From Ignelater luminosus (taxonomy: Eukaryota; Arthropoda; Insecta; Coleoptera; Elateridae), in contig VTPC01000987.1 of NCBI GenBank assembly GCA_011009095.1, positions 1 through 64,000 on the forward strand: a stretch of 64,000 nt of DNA, read 5' to 3'. The number at the start of each line of letters is the position of its first letter. Position 1 is the first letter of the stretch. A program made the position numbers and the translations under genes. Of this stretch, positions 12,099 to 23,230 are shown one piece after another. The notes under the pieces are model-generated. The model saw nothing but the letters and a program-made list of their open reading frames with translations. It had not been told where the DNA came from and did no database searches.

Positions 12099-13389
12099 CG
12101 AGGGCTGTTTGACGGAAGCGTGACTTTCCGCTAGATGGCGCTGATATCGGTAAATCGAAAACATTAGCATATACGTCAGTCTTTTAGAGGCTTAACCTCC
12201 AAATTTCATGTCAATCTGTGAAATAATATACATTTGACAGTCATAGAAATCAATTAAGTTTGTGCTATTTTGTAAATATGGAAAAACGTGAATTTCGTGT
12301 TTTAATTAAACATTATTTTTTACGTGGAAAAACAGTGAAAGAAACTGAGGAGAAATTACGGAAATATTACGGTGAATCTGCTGCATCGCATGGAATGGTT
12401 TCCAAGTGGTTTAATTCATTTAAAACTGGCCGTACGAGCACTGATGATGGTGAACGCCCCGGGCCCTTACAAACGGTCACTACTAAGGAAATCGTTGACA
12501 AAATCCATAATATGGTAATGGCTGATCGACATTTGAAAGTGATAGATAGCTGATGCTGTTGGCATCTCAATCGAACGGGAGCATAATATTTTACACGAAC
12601 ATTTGCATATGAAAAAGGTATCAGCAAGATGGGTGCCGCGATTACTCACAGTAGACCAAATGAGAATTCGTGTTCAACTTTCAAATCAATGTTTGGTCAT
12701 GTTACAACGTAATCCAGTTGAGTTTCTTCGCCGATATGTGACTGTTGACAAAACCTGGATCCACCACCATACCCCTGAGACAAAGGAACAGTCGAAGCAA
12801 TGGATTTCACCAGACGAATGTGCACCAAAGAAGACTAAAATTGGTCACTCGGCTAATAAGGTCATGGCGACTATTTTTTGGGATTCTAAAGGCATAATCC
12901 ATATTGACTATTTAGAAAGGAGTAAAACAATAACTGGCCAATACTATGCTAATTTATTGACCCGTTTTGATGTTATCTTAAAGACAAAACTCCCACATTT
13001 GGCACGTAAGAAAGTGCTCTTTCATCACGACAACGCCCTATCTCATTCATCCGCAATTGCGACCGCTAAATTGGTACAATTACGCTACGAATTGCTTCCC
13101 CATTCACCATACTCACCGGATCTGGCCCCAAGCGACTTTTTTTTATTTCCGAATTTGAAAAAATTCCCCGCAGAAAAACAATTCGCATCAAATGAAGAGG
13201 TTATTGCTGCAACGGAGGCCTATTTTGACGAGTTGCCAAAAGAACATTTCTCAGACGGCTTAAAGAAATTGGAAAGTCGTTGGACTAAGTGTGTAGCACT
13301 TGAAGGGAACTATGTTGAAAAATAATAAAAAAAATCTAGGCTAAACCTGTTTTTTATTGAAATGTCACACTTCCGTCAAACAGCCCTCG
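12099..13389 (+). mobile_element. mariner (Tc1/mariner) transposon nested in the BEL/Pao fossil
   Basis: The element is 1291 bp, a normal mariner length. Both ends carry CGAGGGCTGTTTGACGGAAG followed by YGTGAC, about 26 bp with one mismatch. It is flanked by TA at 12097-12098 and 13390-13391, the expected duplicated target site. It carries one transposase gene in the same direction as its host element. The near-identical ends and light damage to its gene mark it as younger than the retroelement it split. Confidence 0.97.
12278..13325 (+). pseudogene. mariner transposase, D,D34D type, one frameshift
   Basis: The gene starts at 12278 with MEKREFRVLIKHYFLRGKTV, the N-terminal helix-turn-helix DNA-binding part; the first frame ends at 12553. 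The rest (from about 12546) reads on in another frame to 13325: IADAVGIS, RWVPRLLTVDQ, TVDKTWIHHHTPE (first catalytic Asp), KVLFHHDNALSH (second) and YSPDLAPSD (third). Exactly 34 residues separate the second and third Asp. It ends CVALEGNYVEK. All three catalytic Asp are present. One frameshift near 12545 separates the two halves, so this copy does not make a full transposase. The sequence is closest, from memory, to irritans-like mariners. Confidence 0.95.
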
Positions 13390-14125
13390 TATATGTTTGT
13401 TTGTGTGCTCTTCGGTTAAGGCAGTGCACCTTGAATTAGTGTTAGATTTAACAACTCAAAATTTTATATCTTGTTTACGACGTTTTGTAGCAAGGTGTGG
13501 TTATTCATCTGAAATTTGGTCAGATAACGGAACTAACTCTGTAGGAGCGGTAAGCTCATTGATTGAACTCAAATCGTTCTTTGAAAAAGCCCAAGAGTCA
13601 ATTGTTGATTTTTGCTCAAATTTTGATGTAAAGTGGCACTTTATCCCACCAAATTCCCCACATTTCCGGGGGCTCTGGGAGTAAAATATTAAAAGCGTAA
13701 AAAGGCATTCATTTAAAACAATTGGAACCACAGTTCTGACTTATGAAGAATTTTTAACAGTATTGCTACAAGTTGAATCTGTGGTGAATTCCCGACCTTT
13801 ATATCCTATGTCGTCCAATCCTAACGACTTGGAAGTACTTACCCCATCACATTTCCTTATTGGAAAACCGTTGGTGATGCCACCAGATCCAAATTGGCTG
13901 AATGTGCCAATAAATAGACTTCTTCGTTACCAACTACTACAGCAATTGAATCAAGGCTTCTGGAAACGGTGGGTTTGAGACTACCTCAATAACCTGCAAC
14001 AGAGACATAAATGGAAGGATCAAGAACATCCAATCACTATTGGAACACTGGTACTATTGAAATCTGAACCTTTACCTCCTGCTCATTGGCCTCTCGGTAA
14101 AGTAGTGCAAATAAAAACTTAAGAT

Positions 14126-14861
14126 ATTTTTCAAGAAAAAGTTCTTTGACGCTCCGTCAGAGCTGGCATACACCAGGTGAGTCTAGGAGTTTACTAGCGT
14201 GGATAGTAGGTTCAATTTGACCTACCTTGAAGCACCACAAAGCAGATGTATTTCTGTGTTGTATTGTATAAAGCAAACAAAAGACGAATCACAAATTGCA
14301 TTTCAAGCAATTTATTAATAAGGAACGAAATGAATTTAGAAGTTGATCCTATCAAAGTTTGTCCTTAAAGTGGTTACTCTCAAAAGAATTTGGTATTCAA
14401 GAAATCATTTAAAATTGACATAACACCGATGGACAACTCAAATACAAACAAATGTAACTATGTTACACTTCGGAGCTAAAAATTAAATTATGGTGCCAAG
14501 TTACCTTTATTTCTTTAAATAAAAATCAACCTAAATTATTATATCAACTGTATATTAATATTTGTTTGGTTACAACTGTTAAATGACAAAATTGATTTAG
14601 ATTTAGCCTTTATGAATGTAGTGAAAGACAGTACAATATTCAAAAAATTAACTTTTGTTGCAAAATAATTGTAATGAAGGAGATTCTTAAACAAAATTGC
14701 CAAAATTAAATTCTACCAAGAGAAGGTTCTACTAATAAAAAACTAGACAAAATTATTTCAATAGTTAAATCTTGTTTATTCACCTTACAGTTTGATATAT
14801 CTATTTGCAGAAGACAGAAATCTTTGAGGGCTAGTAAACGTTTAACAATGATAAAGTCGTA
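14126..14861. other. AT-rich tract after the BEL/Pao fossil, no LTR recognised
   Basis: No gene is visible. The bases after the end of pol (14126-14280) may still belong to the retroelement, but no second copy exists in the window to define an LTR. Confidence 0.35.
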
Positions 14862-15509
14862 ATGGGGTCGTTTCCTAAAATATTATTTTTGCTTATTTGG
14901 TTTGCTTTCGCCTTAAAATAACGCTGGCTTTTTTCCAGATTTTTTCTGTTTCTATTTTCACTTTTTTTTTCAATTTAAAGTTTAAAAAACTTTTCCCGCC
15001 GCTCCTGTGACGTCACAAGTCTTTGACGATATGACAACGCTGAAAACAGGAGTGCTGTCGGTAATATAGAAAGCGCTTAAAAGTATGAATTTTATTGTTG
15101 AGGTTATGTGGTATTATGTTATTATATATATTATATATTATATTTACAACGTTTCATACAAATACGCTAACGACTAAATCACAAAACAATAGTCAATAAC
15201 AGACGTAAAAAATACAGATAATTATATTATCTTTGGTTGAAACCGACAAAGCAGAGAAACCCGACAACTAACGAATGACAGCAAAGACACAACAACGCGA
15301 TTGCGACGTTGTCAGCTCTACTATTTGTACAGACCGTCTAGCGACGAACTGTGACGTCACTAGTAAAGAAAAATTATTTTATTTCCTTGTAACTCTTTAG
15401 TTATCATAATACGGAAAAAACTGTTAATAGATATTAACTATATCTAGAATGTCTAGAATGATAATATCTGTTTAGATTTCAATAAATCCATTTCAGGAAA
15501 CGACCCCAT
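14862..15509. mobile_element. 648 bp MITE with TA target site
   Basis: The left end ATGGGGTCGTTTCCTAAAA and the reverse complement of the right end (ATGGGGTCGTTTCCTGAAA) match at 18 of 19 positions. TA flanks both sides (14860-14861 and 15510-15511). Further in, TGTGACGTCAC occurs on both sides (about 15006 and 15349), so a subterminal inverted repeat is also present. There is no coding region. This is a clean non-autonomous DNA transposon, probably Tc1/mariner-related because of the TA site. Confidence 0.9.
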
Positions 15510-15511
15510 TA

Positions 15512-18500
15512 GATATTGTTCAAGTAATGTTAGTTCTTTTGTTTCCGCAACGCGCACAAAACTTGTTTAACTATTCTTTAATTTCTTTGTGCTTTACAAG
15601 GTGATTATATGTATCGAAATACAAGCTTGAAATTTAATGATAATAGTTGAGTTGTTGAACTGGAACTAATGGATGATAAAACCACGCGGGAGTACTACCA
15701 AGGCGCTTTGGCAAAGCGGAGTATAAAATGGCATCGATAAATTAAAACAGACTAGCGTAATTTACTTAAATTTCTTTAGACAGAGTAACGGTTTATAACA
15801 AATGCTTTTTCGTGCACACACTAATATGTGCACCAAGTTTTGTAGGGGAAAGCCAGCTGCGATAGGATTTCACAGAAGGTCCGTTTATTGAAAAACATCA
15901 TAACGTTAAAAATATGCGTAAAGCTGTGTGCATGATAGCTTGGTTCTCAGTAAAATAATAATTTTGCAAGAAGGCATCAACCTGCAACTTCAGCTAGGGT
16001 GGAGAACAAGGATCCTGCTGGTTGCTTAAGGAAAAACGCTGAGTTTGTTGAGTAAAATTAGGATCAAAAGCACGACTGTGCTTTCACGAAGAATATTCCA
16101 CGAGCGTTTTATGTCTCCTGGGTGGATTAAAATCAACACCAATGAAAATCTACAAGTGGAATTTAAATTCATAACTTAAGAGGTAAAAAATTATTTTTAA
16201 ATAGATTTCTATATTTCTAAATGCAATCTAAATCTGTGCATCTCTTGCAATGAACTTTATTCAAAATCCAGATGATCTACTAACCCAAATGGTTCTTCTA
16301 CTCATCTGCATCTAGAGATTTATACTCGGCTGTCTAGATGAGCCTTAATAGCTTCTACCTAAAAGGGTGAGAATTTGAACCACCTTCTACTTTATCATGC
16401 AAAAAATACTTTTTGAAACTTACGCGAGCGTAATTAATTTGACGTTTTATTAAAAACAATGTTAAATCTACTTTGCGTTATAAACATTTTATGTAGCGAA
16501 CTGGATTTTTTCTCCTGTCAAATTTAACAAATGATCCTAGTAGATTTTTTGTCTATTATATAAATAGCACAAATCTAGATTCTATTGCGTGCGTAAACAT
16601 AATACTTTTATTTATTATTTACTTTTCATCCTCGAAAATAATGTTTTAATTCTGATTAAAAATAGTAGACGTCTGAAAAATAAATGGTTGCAATTTATCC
16701 TCTAGAATGAGCTCCTAAAGCGTTGTTAGAACAAATCGATCAAGTTGCCTTCTAATTTATCAATTTGGTTTATGTTTGTATCTCGGTTTCGAAAGGGTTT
16801 TATTGAAGAATTTGTAATCAAAGTAATTAAAGCACTGATTTTCCAAAACTAAGTAATGATATCCATTTGTTATTAAACGGGAGAAAATATAAAGCAAAAA
16901 TGAGTCCGTCTTAAAAATGATTAATGTAAGACTGGTTGATTAGAAGGCTACTTTTTCTTATTTCAAATAAAAAAACCGATACAAGAGCAAATACAATACA
17001 CAATCTAAGTTCATAAAGAAAACATTTTATTTTAAAAATGTCTATTGTGTCCTTTCACGAGCTTTTATCACTATTACATTCTTTGTTGTGGATGTCAATC
17101 AAAATCTTTTTCCCATTATTTCTGTTTTCGTAAAGATAACAGCAAAAACAGTGAAATTCTCGCAAGATATAATTTAGAACGTTCTCAATCATTTTTTGAT
17201 GTATTTTATTCATTGTGTACCGTTTATGTGGTAGTTCAAATAATATAATTTTATATAAACTTTGTCAAAATATCTTGAAACTACATGAGATTGTAACCTC
17301 CTAATCAATTTGAATAATTTATATTATTGTTACAGCTTTTGGAATTAAAACAAAATTCATCCGCTACTAATTTAAATCTATTTGAAGCGTAATGCATAGG
17401 ACCCTTTTTTTAAATACGGTGAGAGACAGTCTCTAAATTGCGGCTTTTTAGGCTTAATATGCTGTTCTGTCTGGTCTTTATGTGAATAGAATTCTCTCTA
17501 TAGGCAGTTTCTTGATTCCTGTTAGTTGTAGAAAATGAAATTGTACGGTTATGGGTTTGAAATACTACAAGATACTGACTTAAAATGCAGTAGAAGATTT
17601 TCGCTTCCTAGTCATAACCTTGGTGATGTTTATAAAGAAACGGTTTGCTACTTTTATTAGTAAGTTTTTTCCAGTTTCAGAAATTCCTCCGTTACATAAT
17701 TTTATGGAAAGTTCTCAAGAGACCTGGAGTCTCACAAGTTGATTCTAATCTATCATTTGGATTGAACTCCCTTTTTCTGCAAGATTTTGTTGGTTTTCAT
17801 ATTCAGGCACTCACTAAACTCTGCTGTATGAGATAAAATCTCAGGTTTAGACAAAATCTGTATCTCATGTACATCCATACCTGTTCCAAAGAATGACCAC
17901 ATAGAGAACTCTAAGCGTGTTCTAGCTCCTCAAGCTTTGGTTTTACTTTATCCATTTCTCAAATAAGAAAATGAAGGATTTTTGGAACTTATGAATCTAC
18001 CTTTATCAATATCAGATTAGTTTTTTGTATGATCATCCGGATACCCAGCATTACTACATTTTAGTATTATGCGATTTATTATATTCTAAGTGATGTGTCA
18101 ATCCTCTCTGCTAGTAAGTACTGCCTTTAAATCCTTTTAGATTCTCCGAGGCACAATTGAGCTCAAAATTGTGAGCTCTCTTCTTTTGGTTTTGTTTCTC
18201 AAGAGAACCGAAATATTTTTGATTCGTACCTTTTTAAGTTTTGCTTTCTAGTTCCCCAATAAAAATGTTTCAGATCTCCCTAACTTTTTTACTGCACAAT
18301 TTGTAATGTCATTTCTAATATTGCGTACATATCCGGACTCTGCTTTGAGTTTTGTTCTAAACGTATTCATTTAATATGAATTTATTATTTTATTTCATCT
18401 TACAACATTTATTAAATTATTTAGGTTGTCAAAGATAGTTCGTTTAAGATTCGTTAAGCTACACTCACGATGTGTACGTGCTTTATTTCAATGTAGAATT

Positions 18501-18600
18501 GTTTTTGTAGACGTCTAAACATTTGTATGGCTTATCAATTCGTAGAGATTTTGTTTATGTTTCAGCATTTTTATGTTCGTAAGAAAGGCTGGTTTACAGT
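15512..18600. other. AT-rich tract, no gene recognised
   Basis: I found no conserved protein motif, RNA gene or terminal-repeat pair in this stretch. Reading frames up to about 65 codons occur but look random. Confidence 0.4.
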
Positions 18601-19170
18601 CGAAATACAGGAACTAGTGCTTTTCCATAGTTTGCATTTCTACCCGTAATTAAATTCATAATGCAATGCATATTTGACTTTTGGTTTTCGTGAGACGTTT
18701 ATGCGTCAGGAAGAATTTTAGCGCCCCTGAGAGAGTTTTAGTTTGGCCGCAAGGTCAAGCTTGCCCTGCGGGCTTGGCTTGCTTGTTAACGTGAATTTAA
18801 AGTATACCGTGAATTCAAAATTTTAAATTTTGTAGATTGTAGTGTTCTTTCGGGGGCTGGTCCTGGAATAACAGTTACTACATTCTCGTCGGATTAAATC
18901 GCAGAATTTACGAGTAGTGGATAAGAACTTCCAGATATCGCTGTTTCGCAATTTAGTTGTCGTCCTAAACGAGGATTGTGTGTTAACAGCGAGTTGAGTA
19001 AAGACTTCATTATTTTGGTGGATTTTCAATTACTTGTGTCGTGGGCTAGTTATAATTCTCATTTTATTTGCAATTCAGTTGCCGCCGGTGTACCGGGAAA
19101 GAGATTTTGTGTGCTGGTCATGAATGCAGTGATTTTGATGTTTTGTTGCTCTGTATAAACCATCCAATAA
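18600..19170 (+). mobile_element. Possible LTR-retroelement leader fossil with tRNA-Pro-like primer binding site
   Basis: CGGGGGCTGGTCCTGGAAT at about 18851-18869 resembles the retroviral/LTR-element primer site complementary to tRNA-Pro (family form TGGGGGCTCGTCCGGGAT), agreeing at about 14 of 18 positions. The surrounding 18690-19140 is GC-richer than its neighbours, as LTR leader regions often are. No second LTR copy or gag/pol is seen, so the family is unknown and the call is tentative. Confidence 0.3.
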
Positions 19171-22100
19171 TAATAATTTTCTTTAAGAACAGTTTTGAAG
19201 ACGCTCTAATTTAATTAATGCTGAAGTGTTTACAAGCGTTTGTGTTATGGACTTGACGTCGAGCAAGCAAGTTTTCATTGCTCAACAAACCATCTGAGAT
19301 CCCTGGCCAATATCATTTGTTCTTTTGAGGGATTTCTTCTGGACCCAAGCTGGTAAACTGCGAAAGAAAGTCTAGGAATTAGTATGTAAGAAGCTTGTTA
19401 CATTATTATTTGTGGTTAAATTTTATCGATGTTTAACGTATAATTTACAAGTTTTGAAAGAACATTCTAAAACTTAAATCGAAGATTATAATAGTTAGTT
19501 TTTGTAAAACGAACGTTCAAAGGTAGAACTAAGTTTTAATTCGTTGTCTTTTTATGTTAAACCAAAAGCAATTATTTGGTTTGCGGTTGTTTATGAATAA
19601 AGAAAATCAAATTATAAATACCTATTTTGGAAATTTATAAGTATTGCAAGAGAATTTGTTGGTAAAGTTATAAACTTTATTTTTCGTATAACGCATTTTA
19701 TTTGTTAACTAAATGAATATTTAATTTTCTCATATTTACTTTGGTCTTTCTCTTTCTGGGTGGAACTTTTAGTCATTTATATACATTTTAATGTTTCTTT
19801 GTCTTTTTTATCAATCAATTAATAAATTAAAGTAAAGTTCCTTTTGTGCTTTATTAAAGTATACTTGTAAGGGCTTTTATTTGTGTATTTGTGTTGATTT
19901 TTTAAACAGGGTGAGCTATCCGTGGATTCTTAGAAGGGCTTAAAATATAAACGAATTATTGTGTATAAGAATAATGTAATTTTAGCTTGAAATATCGACG
20001 TACTTGAGTGGCTAGCCGGTTCCAGATTGTTGTATATTTAATTTTATTTTTGGTAAGTGAGGGTGCATCAAGTCGATCACCCCAGTAAGATTTTGTGTAA
20101 TCGACATTTATGAAACTAGAACGTCAAGCAGTATGTTTTGAGTATTTTGATAAATAAAGTGTCTACTGTGAACAATTCAGATGTACAGGTTGATATTTTG
20201 TGAGGTTTCCATATACAGGGTGTTATTCCCTGAGGCACTTATATACAGGATGTCAGCCTACGAGAAGCTGGGTGGGTTGGCCTATAGTTTCCTTTTGACT
20301 TTCAGCTTTACCATCTTCAAGACATATTTAGAGTTTCTGTAAGTGTGACCTTTTATCTTTTTGTTTAAGGTAAGTTTAGCTTGAACCATGCTCATCTTCA
20401 GCTTGGAGCTACGGGATTGAACATCTTCCGTCATCCGTAACGGGCATTAGGCCTCTTTTTAAGGTTTTTCCCGTTACAGATTTTGTTGTGTAAGACTTCA
20501 GAAGCATAAATCAGAAGCCTATGCTTACTTATGTTAGATTTTCAAAATGAAGGAGGGCAAACTTATGATCACATCTCAACAGTGATAGCAGATGTTGCTG
20601 GGATAGACTGGTTTTCGCCATAAGAAAGATGATTGAAATTGAGATTTTACAACATGGTAACTACGAGAAATACAACTTGAGAGTAAAATTAAACTTATAA
20701 GATTTAACAGACTTGTCTGGAAATATCTTGCAGAAAACGAAAGGAGTAATCCTTAATATATTTCCATTTTATAACAGTATATAAGGTGTCTACTGAACAC
20801 TATTTACATCTTACATTGCATCTAGATATATATATTTTCACATATAGGCCTATTTGAATACAATTATCTTCTTAACGAGTTAATTATATTACGGACTAAC
20901 AATTGTTTCTTTGTTACAGGTAAGACTCCCGCCATTAAAAGTCTCAACCGTGTCTAAGGTTAGTAATAGACAGAAAATACTTTAAAAGTATTGAAGTCTC
21001 TCTATTCGAGAACAGAATACTTAAAAACATACATTAAAGGTTCCAGATTACAAAAACCTTCAGGTAATTAAATAATGCTTTATGAAATTATTTGTAAAAC
21101 AAATGACTTTTAGAACTTTTTAATTTCTTTTGTCAAAAAAAGAAGAAAAGTTTCATTTACCTCCCTCTGCAGATTGCTCGAGCTTAAAATACAATTTAAA
21201 CAATGTTAATTAACCTAAAGAAAATTCTAATATATTGTGCTTACTTCTCAAGGCGGAAAAACAACTTGTGTGACCTCTGGCAATAACAACTGAATCTTTA
21301 AAAACTTTAAATGTGCTCTCGCAAAGAGTCTATGCTAACCTTGTTTTATTTTAGTTTGAATCTTTTATACCGAAAATGCCAGACGCTTTAAACAACTGCT
21401 GGAAAAACTTTTTTAACCGTCCCTGACATTTCTTTACTAACAGCATAAAACATTTTTAAATTCTAATTGCGAACATGAATTTTAAAATTTCAATTTTCTT
21501 TTTTAATTTATAGTAGAACATTATATAAGAAAAACCATGAAAAGGTACACGAAAAAACAATTGCTGGGTAATTGTAGTTTATGATTTTTATCGCGTCATT
21601 ATTTGTAGGAATATCAAAAAAAAATTGTATTAAGGAATTATTCCTAATTTTAAAATTATTTTCTTTTATACAGAGTGTTTCATGAAACATTAAATATCTA
21701 CCGTCTTTTATTAGACTTTTGCTGTTTAATTTTTATAGAGGTAAACTTCAAACTTTGTTCTTTCTAGTTTGTTTCTAAATAGGATTTCTTTAAATGTTTT
21801 GAAATATATCTAAGTAAAAAACTGAAGATCTCATTTCTAGATCTAATTTATACCATTTCATTGTCATACCTTTTATCATCTCTTGACATATTGAAAAGAA
21901 TAAATAAGCAAATGAACTATGCGTTACGGTGCTTTGTAAACAGTACAACCCCCTTCTTTAAAGAAGGTGTCAGATAGGAATAGCTAACTTAAATAAAATA
22001 AGCAGGATATCAAGTTGCTGATAGAAGCCGTCCAAAGACACTACTAGGTGCACAGAAGCAATTTTCAATATGGAGGTTGCACAAGAAACAGTGTGCAGAA

Positions 22101-22700
22101 GCTACGTTGAGAAGAAAAAACTCCAAACTCTACGTATCCTCCTATCTTGCAATAATAAATGTGGAATAACTTTTTAGACTTAAAGCGCCTTCTAGAACTT
22201 GGCGGTCACCACTATCAATGTTAGGCTTGGGAACGCGGATGTTCTGTAAACTTAGCGAACTCGTAAACACTCAAAAGACTACAAAGATAAAGATTTTCTA
22301 AATTCCGAGAAATAAACTGGAATTGGCAAGAATCTGGAAGCCCACATGAATCAATGACTCTGCAAAAACTGGGAACTTGTAAAGTCTCAAGCATTTTCAA
22401 AACAAAAAGATAAAGAAATTAACAAAACATTGATGCTGAACTTTTTTCTTTCTTTTCTTGTCTTTTTTTAGAGAAACTCAAGTTTAAAAACATTTGCAGT
22501 TTCATCAGAACTTTGCCGTACACAAGAAAAATAACCGTAACTAGATTAGATTAAAAGTTTAAATCGCATGTCGAACTTTGAGCAACTCTTAGTTCCAAAT
22601 CAGTTTTTGTATTACGTTCACTTTAAAATAAAATAAATTTTGGATTTTTATTCATATTAAAATGCGCTACAGTTTAGCAGTCTATAAAGTTCCAATATGT
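19171..22700. other. AT-rich tract with scattered MITE-like termini
   Basis: No gene is supported. TATACAGGGTGTTATTCC (about 20212) and TATACAGGATGTCAGCC (about 20243) are two adjacent termini of the ACAGGGTGT kind in the same orientation, and ACAGGGTGAGC occurs near 19908. TATACAGAGTGTTTCATG is at about 21668. None has a partner close enough to define an element. Confidence 0.35.
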
Positions 22701-22769
22701 CTTTCAGACCATAAAATAAAAAACTAAGAAGATGTGGTGTGTGCAGAATCATTTAAAAATTAACAGTTT

Positions 22770-23230
22770 CTGACTGTATGTACTTTTCCAGTTACATACC
22801 AACACCATTTTTGTCTTACAATGAATTGGAGATGTGTATGGTGAATCGAAGTGTAAAGACGTTGACTCTGATGACCTCCGTAAACACCAGACTAAACAGG
22901 TTTTTCCCAGCACTGCCCTCTGGACGTTTATGCCCATGCGACGAGCTGAATTATTGTTGTTTTTATGTTCTGCTTGGTCTTCAGGTGGTTTCGGTTACCA
23001 AACGCTTCCTGAGACGCGGAGTTAGTAGATTCCGGACTATCGAAGTTCCTACCGGTTTTGTATAGCCTACCACAACGTGCGCACGTCACTTTGGCGATCT
23101 GAAGAGAACCATGTTCGCTACAAACAACAAGCTTCTTTATCACCATCACCATGTTTGTAAGATATTTTATCCTACCATCAGCCATCAATCAAGACATACA
23201 CACTTGCATTGTCTATAACAGCCACTGACT
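22770..23230. other. GC-richer island of unknown origin
   Basis: This stretch stands out by base composition. It holds longer overlapping frames on both strands (22778-23065 plus; 22928-23188 minus, the latter with CARCGRLYKTGRNFDSPEST). I could not match any frame to a known family. A transposon remnant is the most likely explanation, judging from its surroundings. Confidence 0.3.

Larger units (their letters stand above)
10450..14125 (+). mobile_element. BEL/Pao LTR retrotransposon fossil (pol part), split by a mariner
   Basis: In order the sequence shows: the end of the reverse transcriptase with the BEL/Pao connection motif IYDPLGLISPCV (about 10660-10700); RNase H with GICDASEHAYGAGVYV (from about 10880) and CFLWSDLSVVLQWI; the integrase zinc-binding His/Cys region (about 11820-11950, ending CITCAKY); the integrase core start near 12030; then the mariner (12099-13389); then the core continuing with EIWSDNGTN and FIPPNSPHFRGLWE (about 13520-13680); and the BEL-type C-terminal part VESVVNSRPLYP ... 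LTPSHFLIG ... HWPLGKVVQ. Gag, protease, most of RT and both LTRs are not seen. One frame stays open for 510 codons, so the fossil is not very old. It is broken, with about three or four breaks besides the nested insertion. Confidence 0.93.

Noticed and set aside
20430-20490. TGTAACGGGAAAAACC (minus strand) as another end of the 49106 LTR
   Set aside because: The shared stretch is only about 12-13 bases and nothing further in the LTR matches.
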